A DNA stretch of 64,000 nt from Agromyces larvae (GTDB taxonomy: Bacteria > Actinomycetota > Actinomycetes > Actinomycetales > Microbacteriaceae), in contig NZ_CP094528.1 in the NCBI RefSeq assembly GCF_022811705.1, positions 3,348,001 to 3,412,000 on the forward strand. Reading direction: 5' to 3'. Each line of letters starts with the position of its first letter. Position 1 is the first letter of the stretch. A model generated the notes under the pieces. That model searched no databases, was not told the origin of the DNA, and was given only the letters and a program-made list of their open reading frames with translations. Shown here piece after piece: positions 1-7,503 of the stretch. The translations under genes were made by a program, and so were the position numbers.

Positions 1-715
1 CGTAGGCGTCCTGCTTGCCGACGACGACGAGCGCGGTCTGGAGGTTCTGGCGGGCGAGCAGCGACGCGATGGTGTACTCGCCGAGCACCACCGCGACCGA
101 GATGAGGGATGCCGCGAGCAGCCCCGCGCGCAGGTTCGGCGCGAGCACCCGGAACAGCACGTCGCTCCAGCTCGCGCCGAGCGAGCGGGCGGCCTCGGCG
201 AGGGTGCGCACATCGGTCGCATCGATCGAGGCCTGGATGGCTCGGTACGCGTACGGCAGCACGGTGATGCCGTACGCGAACGCGAGCGACCAGATGCCGG
301 TGCCGAAGGTGCGGCCGATGACGAGGTACACGGGCGCGAGCCCGACGACGAGGACGATCGCGGGGATCGAGATCGGCAGCAGCGCGATGAACTCGAGCGG
401 CCGGCTGAGGCGCGGGAACCGCAGGGTCACGAGGATCATCGTGGGTGCGAGCAGCAGCAGCACGATCGCGATCGTGACGACCGCGAGGATCAGCGAGTTC
501 GTCAGGCCCTGCCAGATCGGCTGGTACTTCGGGGCGTTGGCCGGGTCGAACAGGCCGGTCCAGTGCACGAACGAGTGGCCGCCGTCGCGGTCGCGCAGCG
601 TGAACTCGATCATCGCGATGATCGGAATCGAGAAGACGCCCGCGATCAGGATGCCGATGATCCAGCGGGCGGTGCGGCCCGGCGCGAAGCCGGTGCTCGC
701 CGCCGCCCGGCTCAC
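1..715 (-). CDS. ABC transporter permease (3' part cut by window edge)
   Basis: Inner-membrane permease of an ABC importer. The visible part starts at a GTG (713-715) that overlaps the upstream permease stop by 4 nt (GTGA), so the two are translationally coupled. Translation gives an N-terminal anchor helix, several further hydrophobic segments and the cytoplasmic EAA loop (EAARSLGAS) that contacts the ATPase. The style is that of the PotC/PhnV/CysW class (spermidine, Fe3+, thiamine, 2-aminoethylphosphonate importers), not the sugar CUT1 class. The C-terminus and any ATPase gene lie beyond base 1. The substrate cannot be told from the sequence. Confidence 0.85.
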   Translation of the reverse strand, partial: MSRAAASTGFAPGRTARWIIGILIAGVFSIPIIAMIEFTLRDRDGGHSFVHWTGLFDPANAPKYQPIWQGLTNSLILAVVTIAIVLLLLAPTMILVTLRFPRLSRPLEFIALLPISIPAIVLVVGLAPVYLVIGRTFGTGIWSLAFAYGITVLPYAYRAIQASIDATDVRTLAEAARSLGASWSDVLFRVLAPNLRAGLLAASLISVAVVLGEYTIASLLARQNLQTALVVVGKQDAY

Positions 716-1632
716 CGCTGCCACCGGGCCGCCCGCTGCTGCACGAGCGAGTACAGCCACATCACGACGGCCATGATCACGATCATGCCGAGCGCGAGCG
801 TACCCGCCAGGTTCGAGCGCCCCAGGATGGTCTCGCTGGTCAGCGCCGCGCGGATCTGCAGCGGCACGATCTGCGACCCCTGGCTCGCGAGCGCTGCCGC
901 CGTCGCGTACGACGAGAACGCGTTCGCGAACAGCAGCAGCAGGCTCGCCAGGAAACTCGGTGCGAGCACGGGCATGCCGATGCGCAGCCAGAACCCGGTG
1001 CGCGACCCGCCGAGCGTCAGGTTCGCCTCGGCCCACTGCGGTTTCAGCGCCGACACCGCGGGCATGAACGTGATCACCATGAGCGGCACCTGGAAGTAGA
1101 TGTACGGCAGGATCAGCCCGGGCAGGCTGTAGACCCACGCCCCCTCGGCGAAGATGTCGACGCCGAACACGTTCTGCAGCCAGAGCGTGATCATGCCCTG
1201 CAGCCCGATCGTGGCGATGAACGCGAACGCGAGCATCACTCCACCGAACTGCGCCAGCACGCCCGCGACGGCGTCGACGGTCGAGCGCACCCGGCTCGTC
1301 GACGGCAGGCCCAGCAGCGCGTAGCAGGCGAGTGCGCCGATGATCGCGCCGGCGACGGCGGTGAGCGCCGACAGCCAGATCGAGTTGACGAAGGTCTGCA
1401 CGATCACGGGGTCGCCGAGCGCGATGAGGTTGTCGAGTGTGAAGGCGCCGTCGTCGTCGAAGAACCCGCTGATGACGGCGAGCAGCGTCGGCAGCGCGAG
1501 GAAGACCAGCACGTACGCGGCGAAGGGCACGAGGCCCAGCGCCGCAGGTACCGAGACGGAGGCCGCGCCGCGGCGGGACGGAGCCGGCGTGGCATCCGTC
1601 CCGCCGCTGACCGCGGGAGCGATGGCGGTCAT
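712..1632 (-). CDS. ABC transporter permease
   Basis: First permease of the importer. The start is taken as the ATG at 1630-1632 (MTAIAP), because the lipoprotein gene upstream stops at 1632 (TAATG, 1-nt overlap). A longer frame would begin inside that gene. About six hydrophobic segments are visible after a Ser/Ala-rich cytoplasmic start, with an EAA-like loop (WAEANLTLGGSR) near residue 210. About 306 aa, normal for this class. It pairs with the next permease as a heterodimer. Substrate unknown; the same operon holds the binding protein. Confidence 0.85.
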   Translation of the reverse strand: MTAIAPAVSGGTDATPAPSRRGAASVSVPAALGLVPFAAYVLVFLALPTLLAVISGFFDDDGAFTLDNLIALGDPVIVQTFVNSIWLSALTAVAGAIIGALACYALLGLPSTSRVRSTVDAVAGVLAQFGGVMLAFAFIATIGLQGMITLWLQNVFGVDIFAEGAWVYSLPGLILPYIYFQVPLMVITFMPAVSALKPQWAEANLTLGGSRTGFWLRIGMPVLAPSFLASLLLLFANAFSSYATAAALASQGSQIVPLQIRAALTSETILGRSNLAGTLALGMIVIMAVVMWLYSLVQQRAARWQR

Positions 1633-2762
1633 TACTGAACCGCAGCCGCCCACTTCTGGCCGAGCAATTCGCCGGCAGCGGTGCTCTGGTCCTGCGTGGG
1701 AATGGCGATGTCATCGGGCACGGCGGGCAGCGCGTTCCAGAGCTTCTCGTCGATGGTGCCCGCGGCTGCCATCGCCTCGGCGCGCACCGGGCGCGCGCCG
1801 CCCTTCAGCCACAGGTTCTGCGCGTCGTCGCTGTAGAGGAACTCCTGCCAGAGACGCGCGGCGGCGGGGTGCGGGGCATCGACGTTGATCGCCTGGTTGT
1901 AGTACCCGGCGTACCCGGTGCCCGGGAACACCACGACCTTCCAGTTCGGGTTGTCGGCGACGTGGCTCGCGTTCAGGTAGTCCCAGTCGAACACGACGGG
2001 CGTCTCGCCCGACGCGACCGTGGCGGTCGTGACATCCACCTTCAGCAGGTTGCCCGCCTGCTGCAGCTCGCCGAAGAAGTCGATGCCCGGCTGGAAGTCG
2101 TCGAGCGTGCCGCCCGACTGCACCGTCGCGAGGCCGACCGCGGCGAAGGCCGCACCGGCCTGCGTGGGGTCGCCGTTGATCGCGACGGCGCCCGTGTAGT
2201 CGGCCCCGAGCAGGTCGTCGAGCGTCTTCGGCGCCGGGTACTTCGACGAGTCGTAGCCGACCGACATGAACCCGCCGTAGTCGCCGACGTAGAGGCCGCT
2301 CGGCTCCTTGAGGTCGTCGGGGATGTCGTCCCACGTCTGCACCTGATACGGCGCGAACTGGTCGGTGTTCTGCAGCGTGACGGTGAGGCCGAGGTCGAAG
2401 ACGTCGGGCGCCGTGTCGAGGCCCGCGTTGGTCTTGGCGGCCTCGATCTCCTCGGCGCTCGAAGCGTCGGGCGTGATCTCGTTGACCGTGATCTCGGGGT
2501 ACCGGGCCGTGAACGCGTCGATGATCTCGCCGTAGTTGGCCCAGTCGCGCGGCAGCGCGATGACGTTCAGCGCGCCTTCGGCCTTCGCGGCGGCCTCGAG
2601 GTCGGCGAACGTGCCGAAGTCGGCGACGCTGGTCGCGGTGGCCGCGTCGACGCCGCCGGTGTCGTCGGACGACGCGTCGGCGGATGCGCAGCCGCTGAGT
2701 GCGAGCGCGGCGGCGCCCAGCAGGGCGACCGCGGCGAGCGTGCGTGTGCGGGTGGCGTGCAC
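1632..2762 (-). CDS. ABC transporter substrate-binding lipoprotein
   Basis: Extracellular solute-binding lipoprotein of the importer, 376 aa. A signal sequence ends in a lipobox LSGC with the acylated Cys at residue 25. The fold resembles the PotD/Fe3+/2-AEP binding-protein group (periplasmic-binding-protein type 2). The GTG start at 2760-2762 is preferred over the longer frame from 2804, because GAGAGAGGA lies 6-7 nt before it and the lipobox is then at normal depth. It is coupled to the permease by a 1-nt overlap. The 176 nt upstream, up to the dehydrogenase, hold a 7-bp hairpin (2823-2843) but no clear promoter. Ligand unknown. Confidence 0.85.
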   Translation of the reverse strand: MHATRTRTLAAVALLGAAALALSGCASADASSDDTGGVDAATATSVADFGTFADLEAAAKAEGALNVIALPRDWANYGEIIDAFTARYPEITVNEITPDASSAEEIEAAKTNAGLDTAPDVFDLGLTVTLQNTDQFAPYQVQTWDDIPDDLKEPSGLYVGDYGGFMSVGYDSSKYPAPKTLDDLLGADYTGAVAINGDPTQAGAAFAAVGLATVQSGGTLDDFQPGIDFFGELQQAGNLLKVDVTTATVASGETPVVFDWDYLNASHVADNPNWKVVVFPGTGYAGYYNQAINVDAPHPAAARLWQEFLYSDDAQNLWLKGGARPVRAEAMAAAGTIDEKLWNALPAVPDDIAIPTQDQSTAAGELLGQKWAAAVQ

Positions 2763-2822
2763 AGGAGGTCCTCTCTCGGGTGGGGTGGCCCGAGGAGGTC
2801 GCACCAGGCGGCGCGATGGGGT

Positions 2823-2843
2823 GCTCCCGGGTCATTCGGGAGC
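2823..2843. other. Short hairpin upstream of the binding-protein gene
   Basis: Perfect 7-bp inverted repeat GCTCCCG / CGGGAGC with a 7-nt loop, in the 176-nt gap between the dehydrogenase stop and the lipoprotein start. It could be a weak terminator for the dehydrogenase or part of the 5' leader of the importer mRNA. No T-run follows. Confidence 0.35.
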
Positions 2844-2938
2844 GTACGAGCGGGCGGTGAACGGGTGGCGCGCGGGGGGTGAACGGGGGAAGACGGTCGG
2901 ATGACGCGGGCCGATGCCGCGGCCACCGCCGGCCGGGC

Positions 2939-3874
2939 TCAGCTCTCGAGCACCACGTTGAGCGGGGCCTCGTCGGCGAGCAGCCGATCGATCTGGCGGC
3001 GCACGAGCCGGGCCATCCGCGGCATCATCGCGGTCGACGCGCCGCCCACGTGCGGCGAGATGAGCACGTTCGGCAGGGCGAACAGCGGGTGGTGCTCGGG
3101 CAGCGGCTCGGGGTCGGTGACGTCGAGCGCGAAGCGCAGCCGACCGCTCGTCGCCTCGGCGAGGATCGCCTCGGTGTCGGCGACCCGGCCGCGGGCGATG
3201 TTCACCACGAGCGCCCCGTCGGGCAGTGCGGCGAGGAACTCCGCGTCGACGAGGCCGGTCGTGGCATCCGTCAGCGGAACGCCGACGATCACGATCTCGG
3301 CCTCCGGCAGCAGCGTCGGCAGTTCGTCGATGCCGTGGATGCGGCCGCGGTCGTCGTCGCGGGCGCGGCTCGCGACCCGGGTGAGCTCGACCTCGAACGG
3401 TTCGAGTCGCGCCTCGATCGCCCGGCCCACCCCGCCGTAGCCGACCAGCAGCACGCGGCGGTCGGCGAGGCTCGCGCGCCGCTCGGGCGCCCAGCGGCCC
3501 TCGGACGCGGCGCGCACGAACTCGGGGATGCCGCGCTGCGCCGCCAGCACGAGTGCGAGGGTGAGCTCGGCGGTCGAGGTCTCGTGCACGCTCGCCGCGT
3601 TCGCGAACACGTGGCCCGGCGGCAGGTGCGCGGGCACGTCGTCGTACCCGATCGACTGCGACTGCACGAGCCGCGTGCGAACGCCCCGCAACGCGGCGAG
3701 CTTCGGCGACGCGCCCATGTAGGGCGGGACGACGAGGTCGATCGAGTCGGCGGGTGCGGGGGAGTCGAGGTTCCAGATCGCGAGTTCGACGCCGTCGGGC
3801 AGCGGGCCGAGCGCGAGCACGGCGTCGCGCAGGGTCGCACCGGGCACGGTCACGAGGAGGCGGGGCTCAGGCAT
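2939..3874 (-). CDS. D-isomer specific 2-hydroxyacid dehydrogenase
   Basis: NAD(P)-dependent dehydrogenase interconverting 2-oxoacids and D-2-hydroxyacids, 311 aa. The Rossmann motif GYGGVG is at residues 145-150. The family catalytic residues are present: Arg228 (NIARGR), Glu256 (DPEP) and His275 (SPHVGG). The ATG at 3872-3874 is preceded on the minus strand by CAGGAT six nt upstream, fitting leaderless transcription. It lies upstream of, and on the same strand as, the ABC importer, so it may act on the imported compound. The specific substrate (glyoxylate, hydroxypyruvate, phosphoglycerate or other) cannot be assigned. Confidence 0.88.
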   Translation of the reverse strand: MPEPRLLVTVPGATLRDAVLALGPLPDGVELAIWNLDSPAPADSIDLVVPPYMGASPKLAALRGVRTRLVQSQSIGYDDVPAHLPPGHVFANAASVHETSTAELTLALVLAAQRGIPEFVRAASEGRWAPERRASLADRRVLLVGYGGVGRAIEARLEPFEVELTRVASRARDDDRGRIHGIDELPTLLPEAEIVIVGVPLTDATTGLVDAEFLAALPDGALVVNIARGRVADTEAILAEATSGRLRFALDVTDPEPLPEHHPLFALPNVLISPHVGGASTAMMPRMARLVRRQIDRLLADEAPLNVVLES

Positions 3875-3904
3875 GCTCCCATCCTGCCGCGTCGGCGGGT
3901 GCGG

Positions 3905-4020
3905 TTCCCTGAGCTTGTCGAAGGGACGCTCGCTTCGACTTGGCGGGTGGGGCTCCCTGAGCTTGTCGAAGGGACGCTCGCTTCGACGGGCTCAGCGGGC
4001 TTGGGTGGGCTCAGCGAGCC
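3905..4020. repeat. Interspersed palindromic repeat, family 1, two copies
   Basis: Two direct copies of CCCTGAGCTTGTCGAAGGG followed by ACGCTCGCTTCGAC start at 3907 and 3955, then trail into GGGCTCAGCG fragments. The repeat's two halves (CTGAGCTTGTCGAAG and CTTCGACGGGCTCAG) are inverted relative to each other and can form hairpins. The same element recurs near 8930-9085, 10690-10935 and 22103-22200. Confidence 0.85.
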
Positions 4021-4063
4021 TTGGCGGGGTCGACGGGCTCTGTCGCCGCCCCGGCCGCCTCCC

Positions 4064-4069
4064 TATGCT
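4064..4069 (+). promoter_or_regulatory. Leaderless -10 element for the PfkB kinase gene
   Basis: TATGCT lies 7 nt before the ATG at 4077. GGGAG is only 1 nt from that ATG, too close to serve as a ribosome site. The spacing fits transcription starting at the ATG itself, and it favours 4077 over the in-frame ATG at 4065. Confidence 0.55.
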
Positions 4070-4076
4070 CGGGAGC

Positions 4077-5030
4077 ATGGTCGCGACCCAGTCCCCGATC
4101 CTCACGCTCACGATGAATCCGGCGCTCGACGTGGCATCCACCACTGAGCGGGTCGAACCCGAGCACAAGCTGCGCTGCGGCCCGACGAAGCTCTCACCGG
4201 GCGGCGGCGGGGTGAACGCGACCCGCACGATCAGTGCGCTCGGCGGGTGGTCGGTGGGGGTGTATCCGATCGGCGGGCCGACGGGGCACGCCTATCGCGA
4301 GCTGCTCGAGGCCGAGGGCATCGCCGGGCAGGTCGTGCGCATCGGCGGCAGCACGCGCGAGTGCGTGACGATCGTGGAGACCGCGACCGGTGAGGAGTTC
4401 CGATTCGTGCTGCAGGGGCCGCCACTGCGCGAGCCCGAGTGGCGGGCCTGCCTGTCGACGGTCGCCGACTCGCTTCCGGTCGGCGGGTACGTGATCGCGA
4501 GCGGCAGCCTGCCGCCGGGCGTGCCCGACGATTTCTACGCGCAGGTCGCGCGGATCTGCCGCGAGCACGACGTGCGCTGCGTGGTGGATGCCTCGGGGCC
4601 GGCGCTGGCGGCGGCGCTCGACGAGGGCGTGTTCCTCATCAAGCCCAGCCTGCGCGAGCTCGGCGAGCTCGTCGGGCACGAGGGCGAGCTGGCGGCCGAC
4701 CAGCAGGTGGCGGCCGCGCAGGAGCTCGTGGCATCCGGTCGCAGTGAGGCCGTCGCGCTCACCCTGGGCGGTCGCGGTGCCGTGCTGGTGACCGCCGACG
4801 GGGTGGTGCGGCTGCCGGCGCCGCAGATCACGGTGCACAGTGCGGTGGGAGCGGGCGACGCGTTCCTCGGCGCGATGGTGCTGCGGCTCGCGCAGGGGGC
4901 GCCGATCGAACGGGCGTTCCGCACCGCGGTCGCGGCGGGCAGCGCGACGGCGATGCGCCCGCCCGCCGAGCTGTGCCGGGCCGAGGATGTGGCGCGGCTC
5001 GAGGCGGAGCTCGACGCAGCGGTCGCGTGA
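4077..5030 (+). CDS. PfkB-family sugar-phosphate kinase (1-phosphofructokinase-like)
   Basis: ATP-dependent kinase of the ribokinase/PfkB family, 317 aa. The N-terminus TLTMNPALD and the PGGGGVNATR segment (41-50) are typical of 1-phosphofructokinase and tagatose-6-phosphate kinase. The C-terminal signature GAGDAF carries the catalytic base Asp261. These enzymes phosphorylate fructose-1-phosphate, fructose-6-phosphate or tagatose-6-phosphate in the cytoplasm. No PTS gene is adjacent, which weakens a straight FruK reading. The gene stands alone between a repeat cluster and a convergent TetR gene. Confidence 0.85.
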   Translation: MVATQSPILTLTMNPALDVASTTERVEPEHKLRCGPTKLSPGGGGVNATRTISALGGWSVGVYPIGGPTGHAYRELLEAEGIAGQVVRIGGSTRECVTIVETATGEEFRFVLQGPPLREPEWRACLSTVADSLPVGGYVIASGSLPPGVPDDFYAQVARICREHDVRCVVDASGPALAAALDEGVFLIKPSLRELGELVGHEGELAADQQVAAAQELVASGRSEAVALTLGGRGAVLVTADGVVRLPAPQITVHSAVGAGDAFLGAMVLRLAQGAPIERAFRTAVAAGSATAMRPPAELCRAEDVARLEAELDAAVA

Positions 5031-5067
5031 GCCGGGCGGTTCTCTGCTGAGGTTCGGCGGGTCGCGG

Positions 5068-5682
5068 TCAGGGCAGCTGCGCGACCTGGGCGCGGACGGT
5101 GCGCTCGACGAGGTCGCGGCCCGCATCGGTCGCGGATGCCGCGGGGCCGTCGAGTCCGTGCAGCAGCCCGTCGACGGCCAGTGAGGCGAGGCCGTGGCTC
5201 AGCGCGCAGAGCTGGAGGAACGTCGTCTCGACGTCGCCGGCGATGTCGCCGCGCTCGCGCACGTCGACGACGAGCGCCCGCAGCCCGTCGAGCGCGGCGA
5301 GCCGGGCTCGGTCGAGCGTCTCGTCGCCCGATGCCGCCGACGGCGTGCGGAACATCGCGTCGTAGTGCGCGGGATGCCGCACGGCGAACGCGACGAACTG
5401 CAGCGAGTCGTCGACGAGCCGTTCGCGCCCCGGCAGATGCGCGGCGCGCTCCTGCGCCGTGCACAGCTCGTCTTCGAGCATGGCGAGACCCTCGAGCGCG
5501 AGCGCGCGGATCATGCCCTCGCGGCTGCCGAAGTAGTGGGTCGGCGCCGCGTGCGAGAGACCCGCGCGGCGCGCGACCTCGCGCAGGCCGACGTTGTTCA
5601 CGCCCTGCTCGCGGGCCAGCTCCTCGAGCGCCTTGAGCAGCGCGGCGCGGCCCGGGGAGGTGCCGGTCGCAGCGGTCGTCAT
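5068..5682 (-). CDS. TetR/AcrR-family transcriptional regulator
   Basis: One-component repressor, 204 aa. The N-terminal helix-turn-helix lies around residues 20-55 (GLREVARRAGLSHAAPTHYFGS), followed by a helical ligand domain. TAAGGT six nt before the ATG fits leaderless transcription. It is divergent from the PNPOx-family gene, and the shared intergenic region carries two copies of a 15-bp near-palindrome plus a second palindrome. It therefore very likely controls itself and that neighbour. Confidence 0.88.
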   Translation of the reverse strand: MTTAATGTSPGRAALLKALEELAREQGVNNVGLREVARRAGLSHAAPTHYFGSREGMIRALALEGLAMLEDELCTAQERAAHLPGRERLVDDSLQFVAFAVRHPAHYDAMFRTPSAASGDETLDRARLAALDGLRALVVDVRERGDIAGDVETTFLQLCALSHGLASLAVDGLLHGLDGPAASATDAGRDLVERTVRAQVAQLP

Positions 5683-5688
5683 GTGGTC

Positions 5689-5694
5689 ACCTTA
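5689..5694 (-). promoter_or_regulatory. Leaderless -10 element for the TetR gene
   Basis: On the minus strand TAAGGT is followed by 6 nt and then the ATG of the TetR gene at 5682, the arrangement seen before many genes in this window. Confidence 0.5.
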
Positions 5695-5726
5695 CGTCGC
5701 CGTCGAGGAACGGATGTCTCGAAGCC

Positions 5727-5787
5727 CTTGACATTGTAAAGCTACGTGCCGTAGCGTCGCTCCCGACATTCACTTGACATTGTAAAG
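5727..5787 (+). promoter_or_regulatory. Promoter and probable TetR operators of the PNPOx-family gene
   Basis: The 15-mer CTTGACATTGTAAAG occurs twice, at 5727-5741 and 5773-5787. Each copy holds an imperfect palindrome TTGACA-T-TGTAAA. TTGACA at 5729-5734 and TAGCGT at 5752-5757, 17 bp apart, form a good promoter for the downstream gene. The first repeat covers the -35, and the second runs into the ribosome site AAAGGAG. A perfect palindrome GCTACG-TGC-CGTAGC (5741-5755) lies between the -35 and the -10. Binding by the divergent TetR protein is inferred from position. Confidence 0.65.
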
Positions 5788-5796
5788 GAGCCCGTG

Positions 5797-6303
5797 ATGG
5801 TCGACCTGACCCGCGACACCGTCTGGCAGACGATGGCGAGCACGAACTTCATGGTGGTCGGTATGGTCACCGCCCGCGGCGAGGCCCGCACGGCCGGCGT
5901 CATGCACGCGGTGCACGACGGACGCGTGTGGTTCACCACCAGTTCCGCCGACTGGAAGACCCGACACCTGACCGCGCACCCCCAGGTGTCGGTCACCGTC
6001 GCCATCCCGAAGCGGGTCTGGTTCCTGCCGTGGATCCGCATCCCCGCCGCCACGATCACCTTCTCGGGGGCGGCCGAGCCGACGCCCGTCGCCGACCTGG
6101 CGCCCGACGTCGCGCACGCGCTGCTGCACGGGCTCGAGTTCGGCGACGAGGCGGCGCAGGGCATCACGGCCTTCGCGGTACGACCCCGCGGCGACTTCGT
6201 CACGTACGGCGTGGGCGTCTCGGCGATGGGCATGCGCGACACCGAGCGTGCACGCGGGCGCGTGGCATCCTCGACCGCGCCGGCCGCTGCGATCATCGCC
6301 TGA
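5797..6303 (+). CDS. Pyridoxamine 5'-phosphate oxidase-family (split-barrel flavin/F420-binding) protein
   Basis: 168 aa. It has the split beta-barrel pattern of the PNPOx-like family: an N-terminal FMVVGMVTARGEARTAGVMHAV strand region, then the WFTTSSADWKTRHLTAHPQVSVTV core. Members bind FMN or F420 and reduce small molecules, and most are biochemically uncharacterised. AAAGGAG (5784-5790) is 6 nt from the ATG at 5797; a GTG three nt earlier is possible. Expression is probably under the divergent TetR regulator. Confidence 0.75.
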   Translation: MVDLTRDTVWQTMASTNFMVVGMVTARGEARTAGVMHAVHDGRVWFTTSSADWKTRHLTAHPQVSVTVAIPKRVWFLPWIRIPAATITFSGAAEPTPVADLAPDVAHALLHGLEFGDEAAQGITAFAVRPRGDFVTYGVGVSAMGMRDTERARGRVASSTAPAAAIIA

Positions 6304-6323
6304 GGCCGGCGGACCCCGCTTTC

Positions 6324-6339
6324 GTGAAAGCGGTTTCTC
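6324..6339. promoter_or_regulatory. LacI-type operator copy 1 (reverse complement of GAGAAACCGCTTTCAC)
   Basis: This 16-mer is identical, in reverse complement, to sites at 12401-12416 and 13638-13653 that flank a LacI gene. Here it sits between TTTCGT (6320-6325) and the -10 TAGAGT (6343-6348) of the M24-GH5 unit, a position where a bound repressor would block RNA polymerase. Confidence 0.75.
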
Positions 6340-6342
6340 GCC

Positions 6343-6348
6343 TAGAGT
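6343..6348 (+). promoter_or_regulatory. Leaderless -10 element for the M24-like gene
   Basis: TAGAGT lies 8 nt before the ATG at 6357, directly downstream of the LacI-type operator. No ribosome-binding sequence is visible between them. Confidence 0.55.
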
Positions 6349-6356
6349 GGGCGATC

Positions 6357-7442
6357 ATGACCGACACCGTCACGGCCATCCCGACGCGAGGCGCCGACGT
6401 TCCCGCCAAGCTCGCCCGCCTCCACGAACTGCTCGACGCGCGCGGCGTCGAATCGCTCGCCCTCACCGGCCGGGAGAGCCTCGCCTGGCTCCTCGACGGC
6501 GCCCGCGTGACCGTGCCGCTCGGTGGCGACCCGGTGCTGAGCGCCATCGTGCGGCGCGACGGCGTCGAGCTGCACATCCTGCGCAACGAGAACGACCGGC
6601 TGCTCGCCGAGGAGCTGCCCGACCTCGCGTCGCTCGGCATCCGCGCCCGCACGGTCGCCTGGTTCGACACGCTGCCCGGCACCCGGGCCGACGACGGCGC
6701 CGCCGACCTCCGCGAAGCACAGGTGGCCGCCGAGCTGCGGGCACTGCGCGCCCGACTCCTGCCGGGCGAACTCGCCCGCTACCGGGCGCTCGGATCCGAC
6801 CTGGCGACCGCGCTCACCGACGTGCTCGCCGGTGCCGGCGCGGCCACGCGCGAGCGCGACCTCACCGCCGATCTGGCCCGTGCGCTGATCGCCCTCGGCG
6901 CCGAGCCCGTCGTGCTGCTCGTCGCCGGCGAAGGACGACTCGATCTGCGTCACCCGCTGCCCACCGACGCACCGATCGGACGCCGGGCGATGACCGTCGT
7001 CGGCGCGCGCCGCAACGGACTGATCGTGAACCTCACCCGATGGCTGGGCGACGAACCGGGCTCCGCCGCCGTGGCGCGCCGACTGCTCGAGGTCGAAGCC
7101 GACGCGTTCGCCGCCACCCGGCCGGGGCGTCGACTGGCTGACGTGCTCGCCGACATCGCCGCGTCGTACGAACGGCACGGGTTCGACCGCGACGAGTGGC
7201 TGCGCCACCACCAGGGTGGCCCGACCGGCTACGCCGGACGCGACCCCAAAGCCGGGCCGGCGACCGGCGACCTCGTCGTCGACGGGCAGGCGTACGCCTG
7301 GAACCCGACGACGGCCAGGCAGAAGATCGAGGACACCGTCGTCGTCGCCGGCGGGCGAGTCGAGGTGCTCACCGTCGACGAACGCTGGCCCACCGTCGAC
7401 GTGCGCGGCCTCGCCCGCCCCGACGCGCTGCCGCTCGCCTGA
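6357..7442 (+). CDS. M24 (pita-bread fold) peptidase-like protein, probably lacking metal ligands
   Basis: 361 aa with the fold of Xaa-Pro aminopeptidase/creatinase. The N-terminal domain (1-150) is creatinase-like. The C-terminal part keeps the HHQGGPTGY histidine region and a KIEDTVVV segment near the end. The two aspartates that M24 enzymes use (DxG...D) are not seen: the matching stretch reads GARRNGLIVNLTRW. True dipeptidase activity is therefore doubtful. The gene is followed by a GH5 gene and preceded by the LacI operator shared with a sugar importer, so its role may be in glycoside metabolism. This is inference from context. Confidence 0.7.
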   Translation: MTDTVTAIPTRGADVPAKLARLHELLDARGVESLALTGRESLAWLLDGARVTVPLGGDPVLSAIVRRDGVELHILRNENDRLLAEELPDLASLGIRARTVAWFDTLPGTRADDGAADLREAQVAAELRALRARLLPGELARYRALGSDLATALTDVLAGAGAATRERDLTADLARALIALGAEPVVLLVAGEGRLDLRHPLPTDAPIGRRAMTVVGARRNGLIVNLTRWLGDEPGSAAVARRLLEVEADAFAATRPGRRLADVLADIAASYERHGFDRDEWLRHHQGGPTGYAGRDPKAGPATGDLVVDGQAYAWNPTTARQKIEDTVVVAGGRVEVLTVDERWPTVDVRGLARPDALPLA

Positions 7443-7503
7443 TGCACGTCGTGCCGCCCCGCCACCCCCTGCCGGACACCCCCTCGGAACGGACCATCCA
7501 GCC

